A DNA stretch of 64,000 nt from Acidimicrobiales bacterium (GTDB lineage: Bacteria; Actinomycetota; Acidimicrobiia; Acidimicrobiales; Aldehydirespiratoraceae): positions 1-64,000 of the forward strand of contig JAKMFW010000053.1 of assembly GCA_022425325.1 (NCBI GenBank), read 5' to 3'. This document shows, piece after piece, positions 50,939 through 60,296 of this stretch (positions are counted from its first letter, which is position 1; the number at the start of each line of letters is the position of its first letter). The notes below the pieces were generated by a model. The model ran no database searches. It was not told the DNA's origin and saw only the letters and a list, made by a program, of their open reading frames with translations. Both the position numbers and the translations under genes were made by a program.

Positions 50939-53697
50939 CAGCTGTCGAGGTCTTCGAGGGTGCGCTCGATCTCGCGCTCCTCGTAGGTCTCGATGATGTC
51001 GCCGGGGCGCAGATCCTGGAAGTCCGAAAGGCCGATACCGCACTCGTACCCGGCGGCAACCTCACGGGCATCATCCTTGAAGCGCTTGAGCGACTGGACC
51101 GTGCCCTTCCAGATGATCGTGCCTTCCCGGATGAAGCGCACCTTGGAGTTGCGGGTGATGACGCCATTGAGGACGTAGCAACCGGCGATCTTGCCGATGC
51201 GGGGCACCGAGAAGATCTCGCGCACCTCGGCGTCGCCGGTGACGACCTCTTCGAACTCGGGCGCCAGCAAGCCGACCATCGCCGACTCGATGTCCTCGAG
51301 CAGGTGGTAGATGATCTCGTAGGTGCGAATCTCGACCTTCTCGGCATCGGCGAGATCGCGGGCCTTGCGGTCGGGCCGCACGCCATAGCCGATGATCGTG
51401 GCGTTGGCGGTCGCCGCCAACTGGATGTCGTTCTCGGTGATCCCGCCGACACCTCGATGGACGAAGCCGATCTTGACCTCGTCACGCTCCAGTTTCCGGA
51501 GCGACTCGGTGAGGGCTTCGAGCGAACCGTTGACGTCGGCCTTGATGATCAGGTTGAGCGTGGCCGCCTCGCCCCGCTGGATCTGGTCGAAGATGTCCTC
51601 GAGCTTGGCGCCGCCGGCGAGGGCGTGCGCTTCGCGGCCGAGCGACGACTGACGCTGCCAGTGCTCACGGGTGTCGGCCACCCGGCCAGCCACCTTCTCA
51701 CTCGGCGCGACGACGAACTCCCGGCCGGCGTCGGCGACCTCGGAGAGGCCGAGGACCTGGACCGGAGTCGACGGGCCGGCTTCCTTGACCTGCTCACCGT
51801 GATCATTGATCAGGGCACGGACACGGCCCCACGCCGCACCGGCAATCATCGGATCGCCGACCCGAAGGGTGCCGCTCTGGACGAGGACGGTGGCCACCGG
51901 ACCCCGACCGATGTCGAGGTTCGACTCCAGAACGACGCCTTGGGCTCGACCCTCGGGAGTCGCACGAAGATCCTCGACCTCGGCGACAAGCAGGATCTGA
52001 TCGAGCAGTTCATCGACACCGATGTTCTGCAGCGCCGAAACCCGCTGGAAGATCGTGTCGCCACCCCACTCCTCGGGAACGAGGTTGTGCTCGGCCACAC
52101 CGGCGATCGCCTTGTCGACGTCGGCGTTCTCACGGTCGATCTTGTTGACCGCCACGATGATCGGCACCTCGGCCGCCTTGGCGTGATTAATCGCCTCGAT
52201 GGTCTGCGGCATGACGCCGTCGTCAGCAGCCACCATCAAGATGACGATGTCGGTGGACTCCGCACCACGGGCTCGCATCTGGGTGAACGCAGCGTGGCCC
52301 GGCGTGTCGATGAAGGTGATCTTCTGGCCGTCGCGCTCGACCTGATACGCACCGATGTGCTGGGTGATGCCGCCGGCCTCACCGTCGGCGACGTTGGCGT
52401 TCCGGATGCGGTCGAGCAACAGCGTCTTGCCGTGGTCGACATGACCCATCACGGTGATCACCGGCGGCCGCAGCGGCGCGTCGTCGCCTGACTCGTCGTC
52501 GATGACGAGCAGCTTCTGGAGTTCGACCTCCTGCTCCTCGCCCGGATCTACCAGACGGATCTCGGCTCCGATCTCGGCAGCGAACAGTTCGATCATGTCG
52601 TCGCTCAGCGACTGGGTGGCGGTGACCATTTCGCCGGCCTGCATGAGGAACCGGACGACGTCGGCCACCGTGCGGTTGAGCTTCGGGCCGAGGTCGAGTG
52701 CGGTCGAGGCCCGTTCGACGACAACCTCGCCCTCCGGGACCGGTGCATCCACCGGCGTGTAGCTCGGCACATCCATCGGCTGGAGTTCTTCGCGGTTGCG
52801 ACGGCGACGACCCTTGCGGCGGGGCGGGCGCTGACCAGGACCACCCGGACGGCCACCGGGACCGCCACGGCCACCCGGACCACCGGGACCACCGGGACCA
52901 CCGGGACCACCGCGGCCGCCCGAAGGAGGAGCACCGGCGCCCGGCACGGAATCGCGGGGGCCGCTGGGACGACGGCCACCCGGCATGGGGCCGCGAGCCG
53001 GCCCACCCGGACGGCCACCGCCGGGCGCGCTGGGACGGCCACCCGGGGGTGGCGGGATCGCTTTGCCCGATGCGGAGCGCGGCGGAGGGGGCGGAGGAAT
53101 CGGCTTGCCCGAACCCGAGGTCGGCGGTCGCTTCGACGGATCGACGGCGACCTTCTTGACGAGCTTCTTGACGACCTTCTTGACGACCTTCTTGGCCACC
53201 GGCGCCGGAGCATCCTCGGGCTCGGCCGGCTTCTTCGGCGGCGCAGCGCTGCCGCTCGAGGAGATCACGCGGGCAGGGGCAGCCGGCGTCTCGGACTCAG
53301 GCGCAGTCGGCTCCGCAACCATCGGCTCGGCTGCGACCGTCGGCTCGTCGATGACCGGATCGGGAGCAACAACGGCTTCCTCGGCGTTGGTATCGTCGGT
53401 CGGCGCCTCCACGCTCGCTGCGGCTTTCTTGGCTGTCGCCTTCTTGGCCGCCTTCTTCGTGGCCTTTTTGGCGGACTTCTTGGCCGCCTTCTTCGCCAGC
53501 TTCGGCTCCTCGGGCTGCTCATCGCGAACCAGACCCTCACGCTCGGCCTTGCGGCGGACACGGTCGGCCTGCGCGTCGACGATGCTCGAGGAATGGCTCT
53601 TGACGCCGATCCCCAAGGACTCGGCGAGATCGAGCGTCTCGGCATTGGTCATGCCGAGTTCTCGTGCGAGTTCGTAGACGCGGATGTTGTTTGGCAC
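50938..53697 (-). CDS. infB: Translation initiation factor IF-2
   Basis: The 919-aa GTPase brings initiator tRNA to the 30S subunit. It has an N-terminal IF2 domain ([16 protein letters not shown]), a very low-complexity region with Lys/Ala repeats (about 95-118) and a Gly/Pro/Arg-rich run (about 230-320), then the G domain ([32 protein letters not shown]) and IF2-C domains. GTG start gives [10 protein letters not shown], as in related proteins. The P-loop reads KTLLLD where KTSLLD is usual. Confidence 0.97.
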   Translation of the reverse strand: MPNNIRVYELARELGMTNAETLDLAESLGIGVKSHSSSIVDAQADRVRRKAEREGLVRDEQPEEPKLAKKAAKKSAKKATKKAAKKATAKKAAASVEAPTDDTNAEEAVVAPDPVIDEPTVAAEPMVAEPTAPESETPAAPARVISSSGSAAPPKKPAEPEDAPAPVAKKVVKKVVKKLVKKVAVDPSKRPPTSGSGKPIPPPPPPRSASGKAIPPPPGGRPSAPGGGRPGGPARGPMPGGRRPSGPRDSVPGAGAPPSGGRGGPGGPGGPGGPGGRGGPGGRPGGPGQRPPRRKGRRRRNREELQPMDVPSYTPVDAPVPEGEVVVERASTALDLGPKLNRTVADVVRFLMQAGEMVTATQSLSDDMIELFAAEIGAEIRLVDPGEEQEVELQKLLVIDDESGDDAPLRPPVITVMGHVDHGKTLLLDRIRNANVADGEAGGITQHIGAYQVERDGQKITFIDTPGHAAFTQMRARGAESTDIVILMVAADDGVMPQTIEAINHAKAAEVPIIVAVNKIDRENADVDKAIAGVAEHNLVPEEWGGDTIFQRVSALQNIGVDELLDQILLVAEVEDLRATPEGRAQGVVLESNLDIGRGPVATVLVQSGTLRVGDPMIAGAAWGRVRALINDHGEQVKEAGPSTPVQVLGLSEVADAGREFVVAPSEKVAGRVADTREHWQRQSSLGREAHALAGGAKLEDIFDQIQRGEAATLNLIIKADVNGSLEALTESLRKLERDEVKIGFVHRGVGGITENDIQLAATANATIIGYGVRPDRKARDLADAEKVEIRTYEIIYHLLEDIESAMVGLLAPEFEEVVTGDAEVREIFSVPRIGKIAGCYVLNGVITRNSKVRFIREGTIIWKGTVQSLKRFKDDAREVAAGYECGIGLSDFQDLRPGDIIETYEEREIERTLEDLDS
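52871..52915. repeat. Five 9-bp tandem repeats in infB
   Basis: Units of CCACCGGGA (first and last diverged) at 52871, 52880, 52889, 52898 and 52907 encode Gly-Gly-Pro triplets in the IF-2 linker. Copy-number variation would be in frame. Confidence 0.8.
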
Positions 53698-53785
53698 TGA
53701 GGCGATTGCCCTTCTGACCCGGTGTTCGCTTTCGAACCCGCCGGATCGCTCACTTGTTCGACGACACAATCTGCGTCGTCAGTGG

Positions 53786-54052
53786 TCACTCCTGCTGGCG
53801 CGCACGCGCGTCAGGCTGCAATGGCCACGAGGACTGAAGCCTAGCGAGATCATCCGCATCTGCCGCGGTTCGCAGGGCCCGACCGATGGCCTTTCGAGCG
53901 ATTGCTTCGTCAAGGCATGCCTGATCGAGGCACACATACGCCCCCCGGCCCGGTCCTCGCCCACATGCGAGGCCGTCCGGAGTCGCCCGGATCCGCACCA
54001 ATTCGGCCTGTTCACGGCGCTCACGGCACCCCACACAGGTCCGAATCGGCAT
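53786..54052 (-). CDS. ylxR: YlxR (DUF448) RNA-binding-like protein
   Basis: The 88-aa protein has the YlxR signature IRTCVGCRERREQAELVRI with the CxxC pair and GRGAYVCLDQACLDEAI. It is regularly found between nusA and infB, as here, and is thought to bind RNA or RNase P. An eight-base gap separates it from nusA. The open frame to a second ATG at 54036 is in another phase and is a shadow. Confidence 0.93.
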   Translation of the reverse strand: MPIRTCVGCRERREQAELVRIRATPDGLACGRGPGRGAYVCLDQACLDEAIARKAIGRALRTAADADDLARLQSSWPLQPDARARQQE

Positions 54053-54060
54053 CAGAACCG

Positions 54061-55290
54061 CTATTCGGCCTCGTCGTCGGCAGCCGAGTCGTCGTCCGCC
54101 TCGGCGACGGGGCCATCACCGGCCTCGTCCTCGGCGTACTCGTCGTCGGTTACAGGAGCCTCGTCGGCCGCGGCCGCCTCTTCTTCCTGCATGGCCAGAT
54201 AGTCGGCCTCGGAGATCGGATCGCTGCCATCGGCGGGCTGCCACAGGTTCTCGCCGGTCTCGGGATCCTGGATCCACTCGCCATCGGCCCACTCGACCCC
54301 CTCGGCGTACGCCTGCTCCTCGGCGAACTGGGTCTCGGACTTGATGTTGATTCCCCAGCCGGTGAGACGGGAGGCAAGGCGGGCATTCTGGCCTTCCTTG
54401 CCGATCGCCAGCGACAGCTGGAAGTCGGGCACAATGACATTGCAGTCGCCGGTCATCTCGTCGGGACGTACCTCGGTGACCTTCGCTGGGCTCAGGGCGC
54501 GAGTGACGAACTCCTGCAGATCCTCGTGGAACGGCACGATGTCGATCTTCTCGCCACGGAGCTCATTGACGACCTGACGCACGCGAGCGCCACGAGCACC
54601 GACACAGGCGCCAACCGGGTCGACGTTCGCGTCGTTGGACCACACGGCGATCTTGGTGCGGTGGCCTGGTTCGCGGGCACAGGCCTTGATCTCCACGATG
54701 CCGTCGGCGATTTCGGGGACCTCGAGCTCGAAGAGACGCTTGACCAGACCCGGGTGGGTGCGGCTGACGACGATCTGCGGGCCCTTGGCCGTCTTGCGGA
54801 CCTCGACGATGTACGCCTTGATGCGGGCGTTCGAGTCGGGGCGTTCGAACGGCACCTGCTCGGCCTGGGGCAGAAGCGCCTCCACTCGACCGAGGTCGAG
54901 CAGCGTGTAGCGGGCGTCGGTCTGCTGGATCATGCCCGTGACGATGTCGCCCTCGCGGCCGGCGTACTCCTCGTACTTCAGCTCGCGTTCGGCCTCACGG
55001 ATGCGCTGGGTCATCACCTGGCGGGCGGTTTGCGCTGCAATGCGTCCGAAGTTGTCGGGGGTGACCTCGAACTCATCGCCGACGGGCTCGCCGTCCTCGT
55101 CGAGTTCTTGAGCGAAGACCTGGAACTCCATGGTCTCGGGGTTGATCGTCACCCAGGCGTACTCGTACGCATCCGGCATGCGCTTGTAGGCGTGCTCGAG
55201 GGCGTCGGCGAGCGCCCCGAAGAGCGCATCAACGGAGATGCCTCGGTCGGTGGCGAGCGCCTGCAGCGCCTCCATCATGTCCTGGTTCAT
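54061..55290 (-). CDS. nusA: Transcription elongation/termination factor NusA
   Basis: The 409-aa protein has the N-terminal RNA-polymerase-binding domain (MNQDMMEALQALATDRGI), an S1 domain (EGDIVTGMIQQTDARYTLLDLG), and two KH domains (CVGARGARVRQVVNEL, LAIGKEGQNARLASRLTG). A tail of about 50 acidic residues ends the protein. The ATG lies in a TGATG overlap with rimP. Confidence 0.96.
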   Translation of the reverse strand: MNQDMMEALQALATDRGISVDALFGALADALEHAYKRMPDAYEYAWVTINPETMEFQVFAQELDEDGEPVGDEFEVTPDNFGRIAAQTARQVMTQRIREAERELKYEEYAGREGDIVTGMIQQTDARYTLLDLGRVEALLPQAEQVPFERPDSNARIKAYIVEVRKTAKGPQIVVSRTHPGLVKRLFELEVPEIADGIVEIKACAREPGHRTKIAVWSNDANVDPVGACVGARGARVRQVVNELRGEKIDIVPFHEDLQEFVTRALSPAKVTEVRPDEMTGDCNVIVPDFQLSLAIGKEGQNARLASRLTGWGINIKSETQFAEEQAYAEGVEWADGEWIQDPETGENLWQPADGSDPISEADYLAMQEEEAAAADEAPVTDDEYAEDEAGDGPVAEADDDSAADDEAE

Positions 55291-55799
55291 CAGTGAGCCT
55301 CTCTCTGCGATTCTGGGATGCTCGGACGCTTGTCGCCCTGGCCGGGCTTGGGGGCGCCGCCCCATTCGAACACGGTGCGGGCCTTCGCCACGTCGTCGTA
55401 GGCAAACGCTCGCGTGTCGCCGTCAATCTCCAGCATGAATCCGGCTTCTGTGGCGCCCACAAGGGTGCCGGTGAAGCGGCGGTTGCCGTCGACATCGGCG
55501 AACGTCTTGATCTTCACGGTCTCTCCGACCGCCCGCTCGTAGTGCAGGCGGGTACGGAGCGGCCGCTCGAGCCCCGGCGAGGAGACCTCGAGGGTGTAGC
55601 GGCCCGGGATCGGATCGGCCTCGTCGAGCACTCGGCTCGAGGATTTCGAGATCGTCTTGATTGCGTCGATATCGATGCCGCCATCGGCATCGACCAGGAT
55701 CCGCAGAATCCCGCCGTTGAATTCGACGTCGTAGAGTTCGGCGCCAACATCGGCCACGACCGGGGCCACCAGCTCACGGACTCGATCGACAACAGCCAT
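55290..55799 (-). CDS. rimP: Ribosome maturation factor RimP
   Basis: The 169-aa protein helps 30S assembly. It has YDVEFNGGILRILVDADGGIDIDA, the segment PIPGRYTLEVSSPGLERPLRT and a C-terminal SH3-like domain. ATG preceded by GGGGAG nine bases upstream gives a normal leadered start. The leader contains a strong hairpin. Confidence 0.95.
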   Translation of the reverse strand: MAVVDRVRELVAPVVADVGAELYDVEFNGGILRILVDADGGIDIDAIKTISKSSSRVLDEADPIPGRYTLEVSSPGLERPLRTRLHYERAVGETVKIKTFADVDGNRRFTGTLVGATEAGFMLEIDGDTRAFAYDDVAKARTVFEWGGAPKPGQGDKRPSIPESQREAH

Positions 55800-55850
55800 G
55801 GCACTCCCCTTTCGTGGTCATCGGGACGGAAACGGCGCCGGAACTGAGAA

Positions 55851-55873
55851 AGGCGTGGCCTGCGGCCACGCCT
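55851..55873 (-). terminator. Strong hairpin in the rimP leader / after the ispG operon
   Basis: AGGCGTGGCC (55851-55860) pairs perfectly with GGCCACGCCT (55864-55873) around a three-base loop. On the minus strand it is followed by TTTCTC, like a Rho-independent terminator of the upstream genes. A TACACT box at 55911-55906 lies upstream, so it could instead be an attenuator in the rimP-nusA-infB leader. Confidence 0.6.
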
Positions 55874-55910
55874 CATCCGAATCCGGCTGAAGAACGATGG
55901 GGAAAGTGTA

Positions 55911-56321
55911 TCAGGAATCCGACGACGCAAGCGCCGCCACGAACCCGGCATGAAGGCGGGTGAGACGGACACTCGACCCCTCGACGGCGATTCCGGGGAG
56001 GTAGGCCCGAAGCGCAAGTCGGAGAGCGACCCACAGCACCACGGAGATCGCTGCGATCACGAGCGCCAACGGCACCATCAGCGGGAAACGGGCAAGGATC
56101 AACCCGACGAACAGGCAGGCAACCCCGCCGAGCACCGACCGCCGCTGACGTCTCTGGAGGTCGGCCACGCGATCAAACTCATCCTGGGTGAGCGGTAGGT
56201 GGATCCGCCGATTGGCGATCGCAACGGAGGCGTAGCCGTCGGCCGGTTCACCACTCTTGACCGACACCTTCGGCAGGTTCCGGGCGCAGGCGTCGGCGAC
56301 CGACACCACGGCCTTCGCCAC
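55911..56321 (-). CDS. Small two-helix membrane protein, unknown function
   Basis: The product is about 136 aa: a soluble N-terminus (VADACARNLPKVSVKSGEPADGYASVA broken by turns), the polar stretch HLPLTQDEFDRVADLQRRQRRS, then two membrane segments (about 73-92 and 95-113). No family is recognised. The GTG at 56321 starts one base after the ispG stop (TGAGGTG), supporting coupling. The C-terminal 25 residues would be exposed. Confidence 0.66.
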   Translation of the reverse strand: MAKAVVSVADACARNLPKVSVKSGEPADGYASVAIANRRIHLPLTQDEFDRVADLQRRQRRSVLGGVACLFVGLILARFPLMVPLALVIAAISVVLWVALRLALRAYLPGIAVEGSSVRLTRLHAGFVAALASSDS

Positions 56322-56322
56322 C

Positions 56323-57555
56323 TCAGCCCTCGCTGCGACGTATCTCGGCGATGACGGCCTCGGACTCGTTGGCGTCCTCGCCGCGCTCTCCGAGATTCCG
56401 GTCGCGATCCTCTTGCGCAGCCTTACGGGCGGCGTCCTTGGTGGCCTTTGCCTTTTCCAGGGCGGCATCGGCGCCGTGCTCGTGGATGAACTCGGCCCAT
56501 TCGACGAGGGTGTCGACCATCTCGTCCTCGGGAACGACCATGACGTTCTGGCCCTTCACGAAGAGGTGGCCGCGCTTGTTGCCCGCAGCAATGCCGAGAT
56601 CGGCATCGCGGGCCTCTCCTGGCCCGTTGACGACACAGCCCATCACAGCGACCTGCAGCGGGATCTCCCGCTCACCGAAGGCGGTCATGGCGTCCTGGGC
56701 AACGGTGTAGACGTCGACCTCGGCGCGACCGCATGACGGACACGCGATCAGGTCGATGTTCTTGCGCTCGCGCAGGCCCATGGCCTCGAGCAGTTGACGG
56801 CCGGCCTTGGCCTCCTCGACCGGATCGGCGGTGAGGGAGTACCGGATCGTGTCTCCGATGCCTTCGGCGAGCAGGGTCGCAATCCCGGCAGTGGCCTTCA
56901 AGGTTCCCGCCGGCGGCGGACCCGCCTCGGTGACACCGAGGTGCAGCGGATGGTCGGTGGCCTCGCTGAGTTGGCGGTACGCCTCGATCATCAGCGGGAC
57001 CGAGGATGCCTTTACCGAGATCTTGATGAGGTCGAAGTCGACTTCCTCGAAGTAGGCGATTTCCTGCAACGCTGACTCGACCATCGCCTCCGGCGTGACC
57101 TTGCCGCCGTACTTGTCGTACAGCGCAGGATCGAGTGAGCCGCCGTTCACCCCGATACGGATCGGAATGCCTCGGTCCTTGGCCTCGCGAGCGACGGTTT
57201 TGATGTGCTCGGGCTTGCGGATGTTGCCCGGATTGAGACGAAGGCCGTGGACACCGGCCTCGAGTGCTTCGAGTGCGCGCCGGTACTGGTGATGGATGTC
57301 GGCGATGATCGGCACTGGAGAACGCGGCACGATGCGGGCGAGTCCTTCCGCTGCCTCAGGCTCGTTGCACGTACAGCGCACGATGTCGCAGCCAGCTGCG
57401 GCCAACCCGTAGATCTGCTGCAGGGTCGCTTCGTGATCCGCCGTCTTGGTGATCGTCATCGACTGGATCGTGATGGGGGCGCCTCCGCCGACCGGGACGT
57501 CGCCGACCATGATCTGTCGGGTCTCCCGGCGAGGGAAGCTCTGCGTGAACTCCAC
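56323..57555 (-). CDS. ispG: 4-hydroxy-3-methylbut-2-enyl diphosphate synthase (flavodoxin)
   Basis: The 410-aa enzyme makes HMBPP in the MEP pathway. It has GGAPITIQSMT, VHGLRLNPGNI, IGVNGGSLD, and the 4Fe-4S ligands ACPSCGRAEVDV and VMGCVVNGPGEARDADLG. The last 45 residues form a charged tail beyond the usual end. GTG start is seven bases after TAGCGT. Works with dxr and ispE in this window. Confidence 0.95.
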   Translation of the reverse strand: MEFTQSFPRRETRQIMVGDVPVGGGAPITIQSMTITKTADHEATLQQIYGLAAAGCDIVRCTCNEPEAAEGLARIVPRSPVPIIADIHHQYRRALEALEAGVHGLRLNPGNIRKPEHIKTVAREAKDRGIPIRIGVNGGSLDPALYDKYGGKVTPEAMVESALQEIAYFEEVDFDLIKISVKASSVPLMIEAYRQLSEATDHPLHLGVTEAGPPPAGTLKATAGIATLLAEGIGDTIRYSLTADPVEEAKAGRQLLEAMGLRERKNIDLIACPSCGRAEVDVYTVAQDAMTAFGEREIPLQVAVMGCVVNGPGEARDADLGIAAGNKRGHLFVKGQNVMVVPEDEMVDTLVEWAEFIHEHGADAALEKAKATKDAARKAAQEDRDRNLGERGEDANESEAVIAEIRRSEG

Positions 57556-57562
57556 GAACGCA

Positions 57563-57568
57563 ACGCTA
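57563..57568 (-). promoter_or_regulatory. Leaderless-type -10 box for ispG
   Basis: TAGCGT on the minus strand ends seven bases before the ispG GTG, in a 59-base gap behind rseP. Confidence 0.55.
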
Positions 57569-57614
57569 CCGGGCCGACGCGCGCTCGGAGATGACGGGCG
57601 GCGCGACCGCCGGC

Positions 57615-59117
57615 TCAGCCGATGTCGATCGGATCGATGATGTCGCGGGCCAGGGCGAAGACCCCGATGACGACGAGGAAGGCGAACACTGCGTACGTCA
57701 GGGGAAGCACCCGGGCGTAGTCGACCTCGTGCTTGCGGCCGCCCACCGAGCGGAGGCGCTCGTAGGTGCCGATGGCCACGTGTCCGCCGTCGAGCGGGGG
57801 CAGGGGCAAGAGATTGAACACACCGATGAAAATGTTGAGAATCGCGAGCAGTTGGAGTTGGCCCTCGAAACTCGCATTGGCGCCGAGTCGGGCGGCGCCA
57901 TAGATCGACAGGATCCGCTCCTCGTCCGGGTTGCGGATGTCGAGTGCTCGACTGTTGATCTCGCGCTGCTCGGCCACGTCGGTGGCGGTGGAGAGATCGG
58001 CGCCACCACCGAGGGTGTCGGTCAAGAAGTTCCCGAGGGTGCTCGGGGTGAAGAACTGCACCAACGCCTCACCGGAAACCACGATCCACTCGCCGAAGGT
58101 CGTGACCCCATGCCATGCCGAGGCGAACAGACCGAGATTGTCGAGCAGCGGCTCATCGCCCACACCGAAGAACCCGACGGTGGGATTCTCGACCGAGGTG
58201 ATGTCGAGGATCTCGACGTCGATCATGACGCGAGGGAACTGCTCACCGACCGGGTCGACCGTGATGTCGACGAACTCGCCCTCCCGGCCTTCGAGCACCA
58301 TGAGGATGTCATCCCAGCTGGTGACGTCGGTGCCCTCAATCGCAAGGATGCGATCGCGCTCGATGAGCCCCTGAAAGGCGTCGGCGCCCTCGCCGGTGAG
58401 ACGACTGCCGATGACCACGGAATCGGTGATGACCTCGCCGTTGCGTTCCCAGGTGAACTCGGTGAGTTCACCTCCACGGGCTCGGACGAGATCGCCGAAC
58501 TGCAGGAAGCCGCCGACCTCCTCACCCCCGACGCTGAGCATCACGTCGCCCGGCTCGATGCCGAGTTCGGCGGCGGCGCTCGCCTGAGACGTGCGCGAGA
58601 CCTGCCAGGCACCGTCATCGTTCTGCACGCCGTAGAAGAGCGTGAGCACAGCGAGCAGAACGATCGCCATGATGAAGTGCATCGCAGAGCCGGCCGAGAC
58701 GACCAGCATCTTGCGCGGCCATGACTTGATCCGGTACGACCGCTGTTCATCGCCAGGCTCAACCGGATCGAGATTGTTCATCCCGATGATGCGGACGTAC
58801 GCACCGGCCGGGATGCCTTTGACGCCGTATTCGGTCTCGCCCTTGCGGAACGACCAGAGTCGAGGCCCGAAACCAATGAAGAACTCCGTGACCTTCATGC
58901 CGGTCCAGCGCGCCGTGAGGTAGTGACCGAGCTCGTGCATGAAGATCATGACGATCAGCGCGCCGACAAAAAAGGCCCAGCCCCAGCTGGCGAGAAAGCC
59001 AAGGGCGAGGATGGCCGAGATCATGAGGATCAGGCCGGTGAAATCGTTGGTGGTCTCGGTGTCGATCGCCGACGCCGAGTCCGATTCCGGCGGGGGCACC
59101 GGGGTCTCCATCTGCAT
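57615..59117 (-). CDS. Site-2 membrane metalloprotease (RseP/Rip1 family)
   Basis: The 500-aa intramembrane protease has HELGHYL zinc motif in the first membrane block (about 63), GFGPRLWSFRKGETEYGVKG, a PDZ-like segment (GIEPGDVMLSVGG, and a second part DRILAIEGTDVTSWDD) and NLLPLPPLDGGH in the last helices. Such proteases cut anti-sigma factors and other membrane proteins. It is about 95 residues longer than I recall for mycobacterial Rip1, mostly between the PDZ and the last membrane block. ATG in a TGATG overlap with dxr. Confidence 0.9.
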   Translation of the reverse strand: MQMETPVPPPESDSASAIDTETTNDFTGLILMISAILALGFLASWGWAFFVGALIVMIFMHELGHYLTARWTGMKVTEFFIGFGPRLWSFRKGETEYGVKGIPAGAYVRIIGMNNLDPVEPGDEQRSYRIKSWPRKMLVVSAGSAMHFIMAIVLLAVLTLFYGVQNDDGAWQVSRTSQASAAAELGIEPGDVMLSVGGEEVGGFLQFGDLVRARGGELTEFTWERNGEVITDSVVIGSRLTGEGADAFQGLIERDRILAIEGTDVTSWDDILMVLEGREGEFVDITVDPVGEQFPRVMIDVEILDITSVENPTVGFFGVGDEPLLDNLGLFASAWHGVTTFGEWIVVSGEALVQFFTPSTLGNFLTDTLGGGADLSTATDVAEQREINSRALDIRNPDEERILSIYGAARLGANASFEGQLQLLAILNIFIGVFNLLPLPPLDGGHVAIGTYERLRSVGGRKHEVDYARVLPLTYAVFAFLVVIGVFALARDIIDPIDIG

Positions 59118-60289
59118 CACGCCATTTTCGCGGAGATCACCGCCAATGCGACATCGCGCGCCTGCGCGTCTGCCGTCAGCACCGCATCGACATCGCTTGC
59201 GGCTGACCCGGGCCAGCGCTGGAGTGCCTCGTCGACTACCTCGCCGATGTCGACCCATCGGATCGACCCGGCGAGGAATGCGTCGACCGCGACCTCGTTG
59301 GCAGCACTCAGCCACGCTGGTGCCGTCTCACCCGCCCGCCCGGCCTCGTAGGCCAGACGAAGACACGGGAAAGCCTCCAGGTCAGGGGGCTGGAAATCGA
59401 GTCGGCTGAGCGTGGTCCAATCGATCGCGCCGTACGGCACGTCGAGCCGATCGGGGTAGGCCAGCGCATACCCGATACACAGACGCATATCCGGCATCGA
59501 GAGTTGGGCAATCGTCGCACCGTCGGTGTAGCTGACCATCGAGTGGATCACCGACTGAGGATGAACGACGACATCGATCTCGTCGAACGGCACGCCAAAG
59601 AGTTCGTGGGCCTCGATCACCTCGAGGCCCTTGTTCATCAACGTCGACGAGTCGATCGTGATCTTGGGCCCCATCGACCATGTGGGATGAGCCAGCGCAT
59701 CGTCGATCGTGACCTGCTCGAGGTCGCAGCGGTTGCGGCCTCGAAACGGTCCCCCACTCGCCGTGAGCACGATGCGATGAACCCGATCGGTTGCGCTGAC
59801 CTTGCCGGTAACGCCGTTGGCCCGCAGACACTGGTGCACCGCACAGTGCTCGCTGTCGACCGGAACCAGCTCCGCACCTGGGGTCTGCCATGCTCGTTGG
59901 ACCACCGGCCCGGCGGCGATCAGTGATTCCTTGTTGGCCAGGCCGAGACGCTTGCCCGCCTCGAGGGTTGCGAGGGTGACGGGCAGCCCGGCGAAGCCGA
60001 CAACCCCATTGATGACGATGTCGGCAGTGAGAGCCGCGTCGGCCATCGCCGCATCGCCCACCAGCAGATCGACGCCTTCGGGCAACTGCGGCCCGATCTC
60101 GGCCGCAGCCTCGGCATCGGCAACCGCCACGACCTGGGGACGAAACTCCTCGGCTTGGGCGATGACGTCGGGGTTGCGCCCGACACCGAGCGCCGTCACG
60201 ACATAGTCGCCGGGCCGCTCGCGAATGATCTCGAGTGTCTGCGTGCCGATCGAGCCGGTCGAACCCAGCACCGACACCGAGGTGGTCAT
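59117..60289 (-). CDS. dxr: 1-deoxy-D-xylulose-5-phosphate reductoisomerase
   Basis: The 390-aa NADPH enzyme makes methylerythritol phosphate. It has SVLGSTGSIGTQTL, LANKESLIAAG, PVDSEHCAVHQCL, LTASGGPFRG, HPTWSMGPKITIDSSTLMNKGLE with a helix break, and SAANEVAVDAFL. The start MTTSVSVLGSTG fits; seven bases separate it from cdsA. It is coupled to the protease gene downstream. Confidence 0.97.
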   Translation of the reverse strand: MTTSVSVLGSTGSIGTQTLEIIRERPGDYVVTALGVGRNPDVIAQAEEFRPQVVAVADAEAAAEIGPQLPEGVDLLVGDAAMADAALTADIVINGVVGFAGLPVTLATLEAGKRLGLANKESLIAAGPVVQRAWQTPGAELVPVDSEHCAVHQCLRANGVTGKVSATDRVHRIVLTASGGPFRGRNRCDLEQVTIDDALAHPTWSMGPKITIDSSTLMNKGLEVIEAHELFGVPFDEIDVVVHPQSVIHSMVSYTDGATIAQLSMPDMRLCIGYALAYPDRLDVPYGAIDWTTLSRLDFQPPDLEAFPCLRLAYEAGRAGETAPAWLSAANEVAVDAFLAGSIRWVDIGEVVDEALQRWPGSAASDVDAVLTADAQARDVALAVISAKMA

Positions 60290-60296
60290 CGTCGGC

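Noticed and set aside
51304-52491. 395-codon plus-strand frame over infB
   Set aside because: Shadow of the conserved IF-2 G domain and C-terminal domains.
52871-52915. 9-bp repeats in infB as a minisatellite of independent function
   Set aside because: They simply encode Gly-Gly-Pro in a low-complexity linker normal for actinobacterial IF-2.
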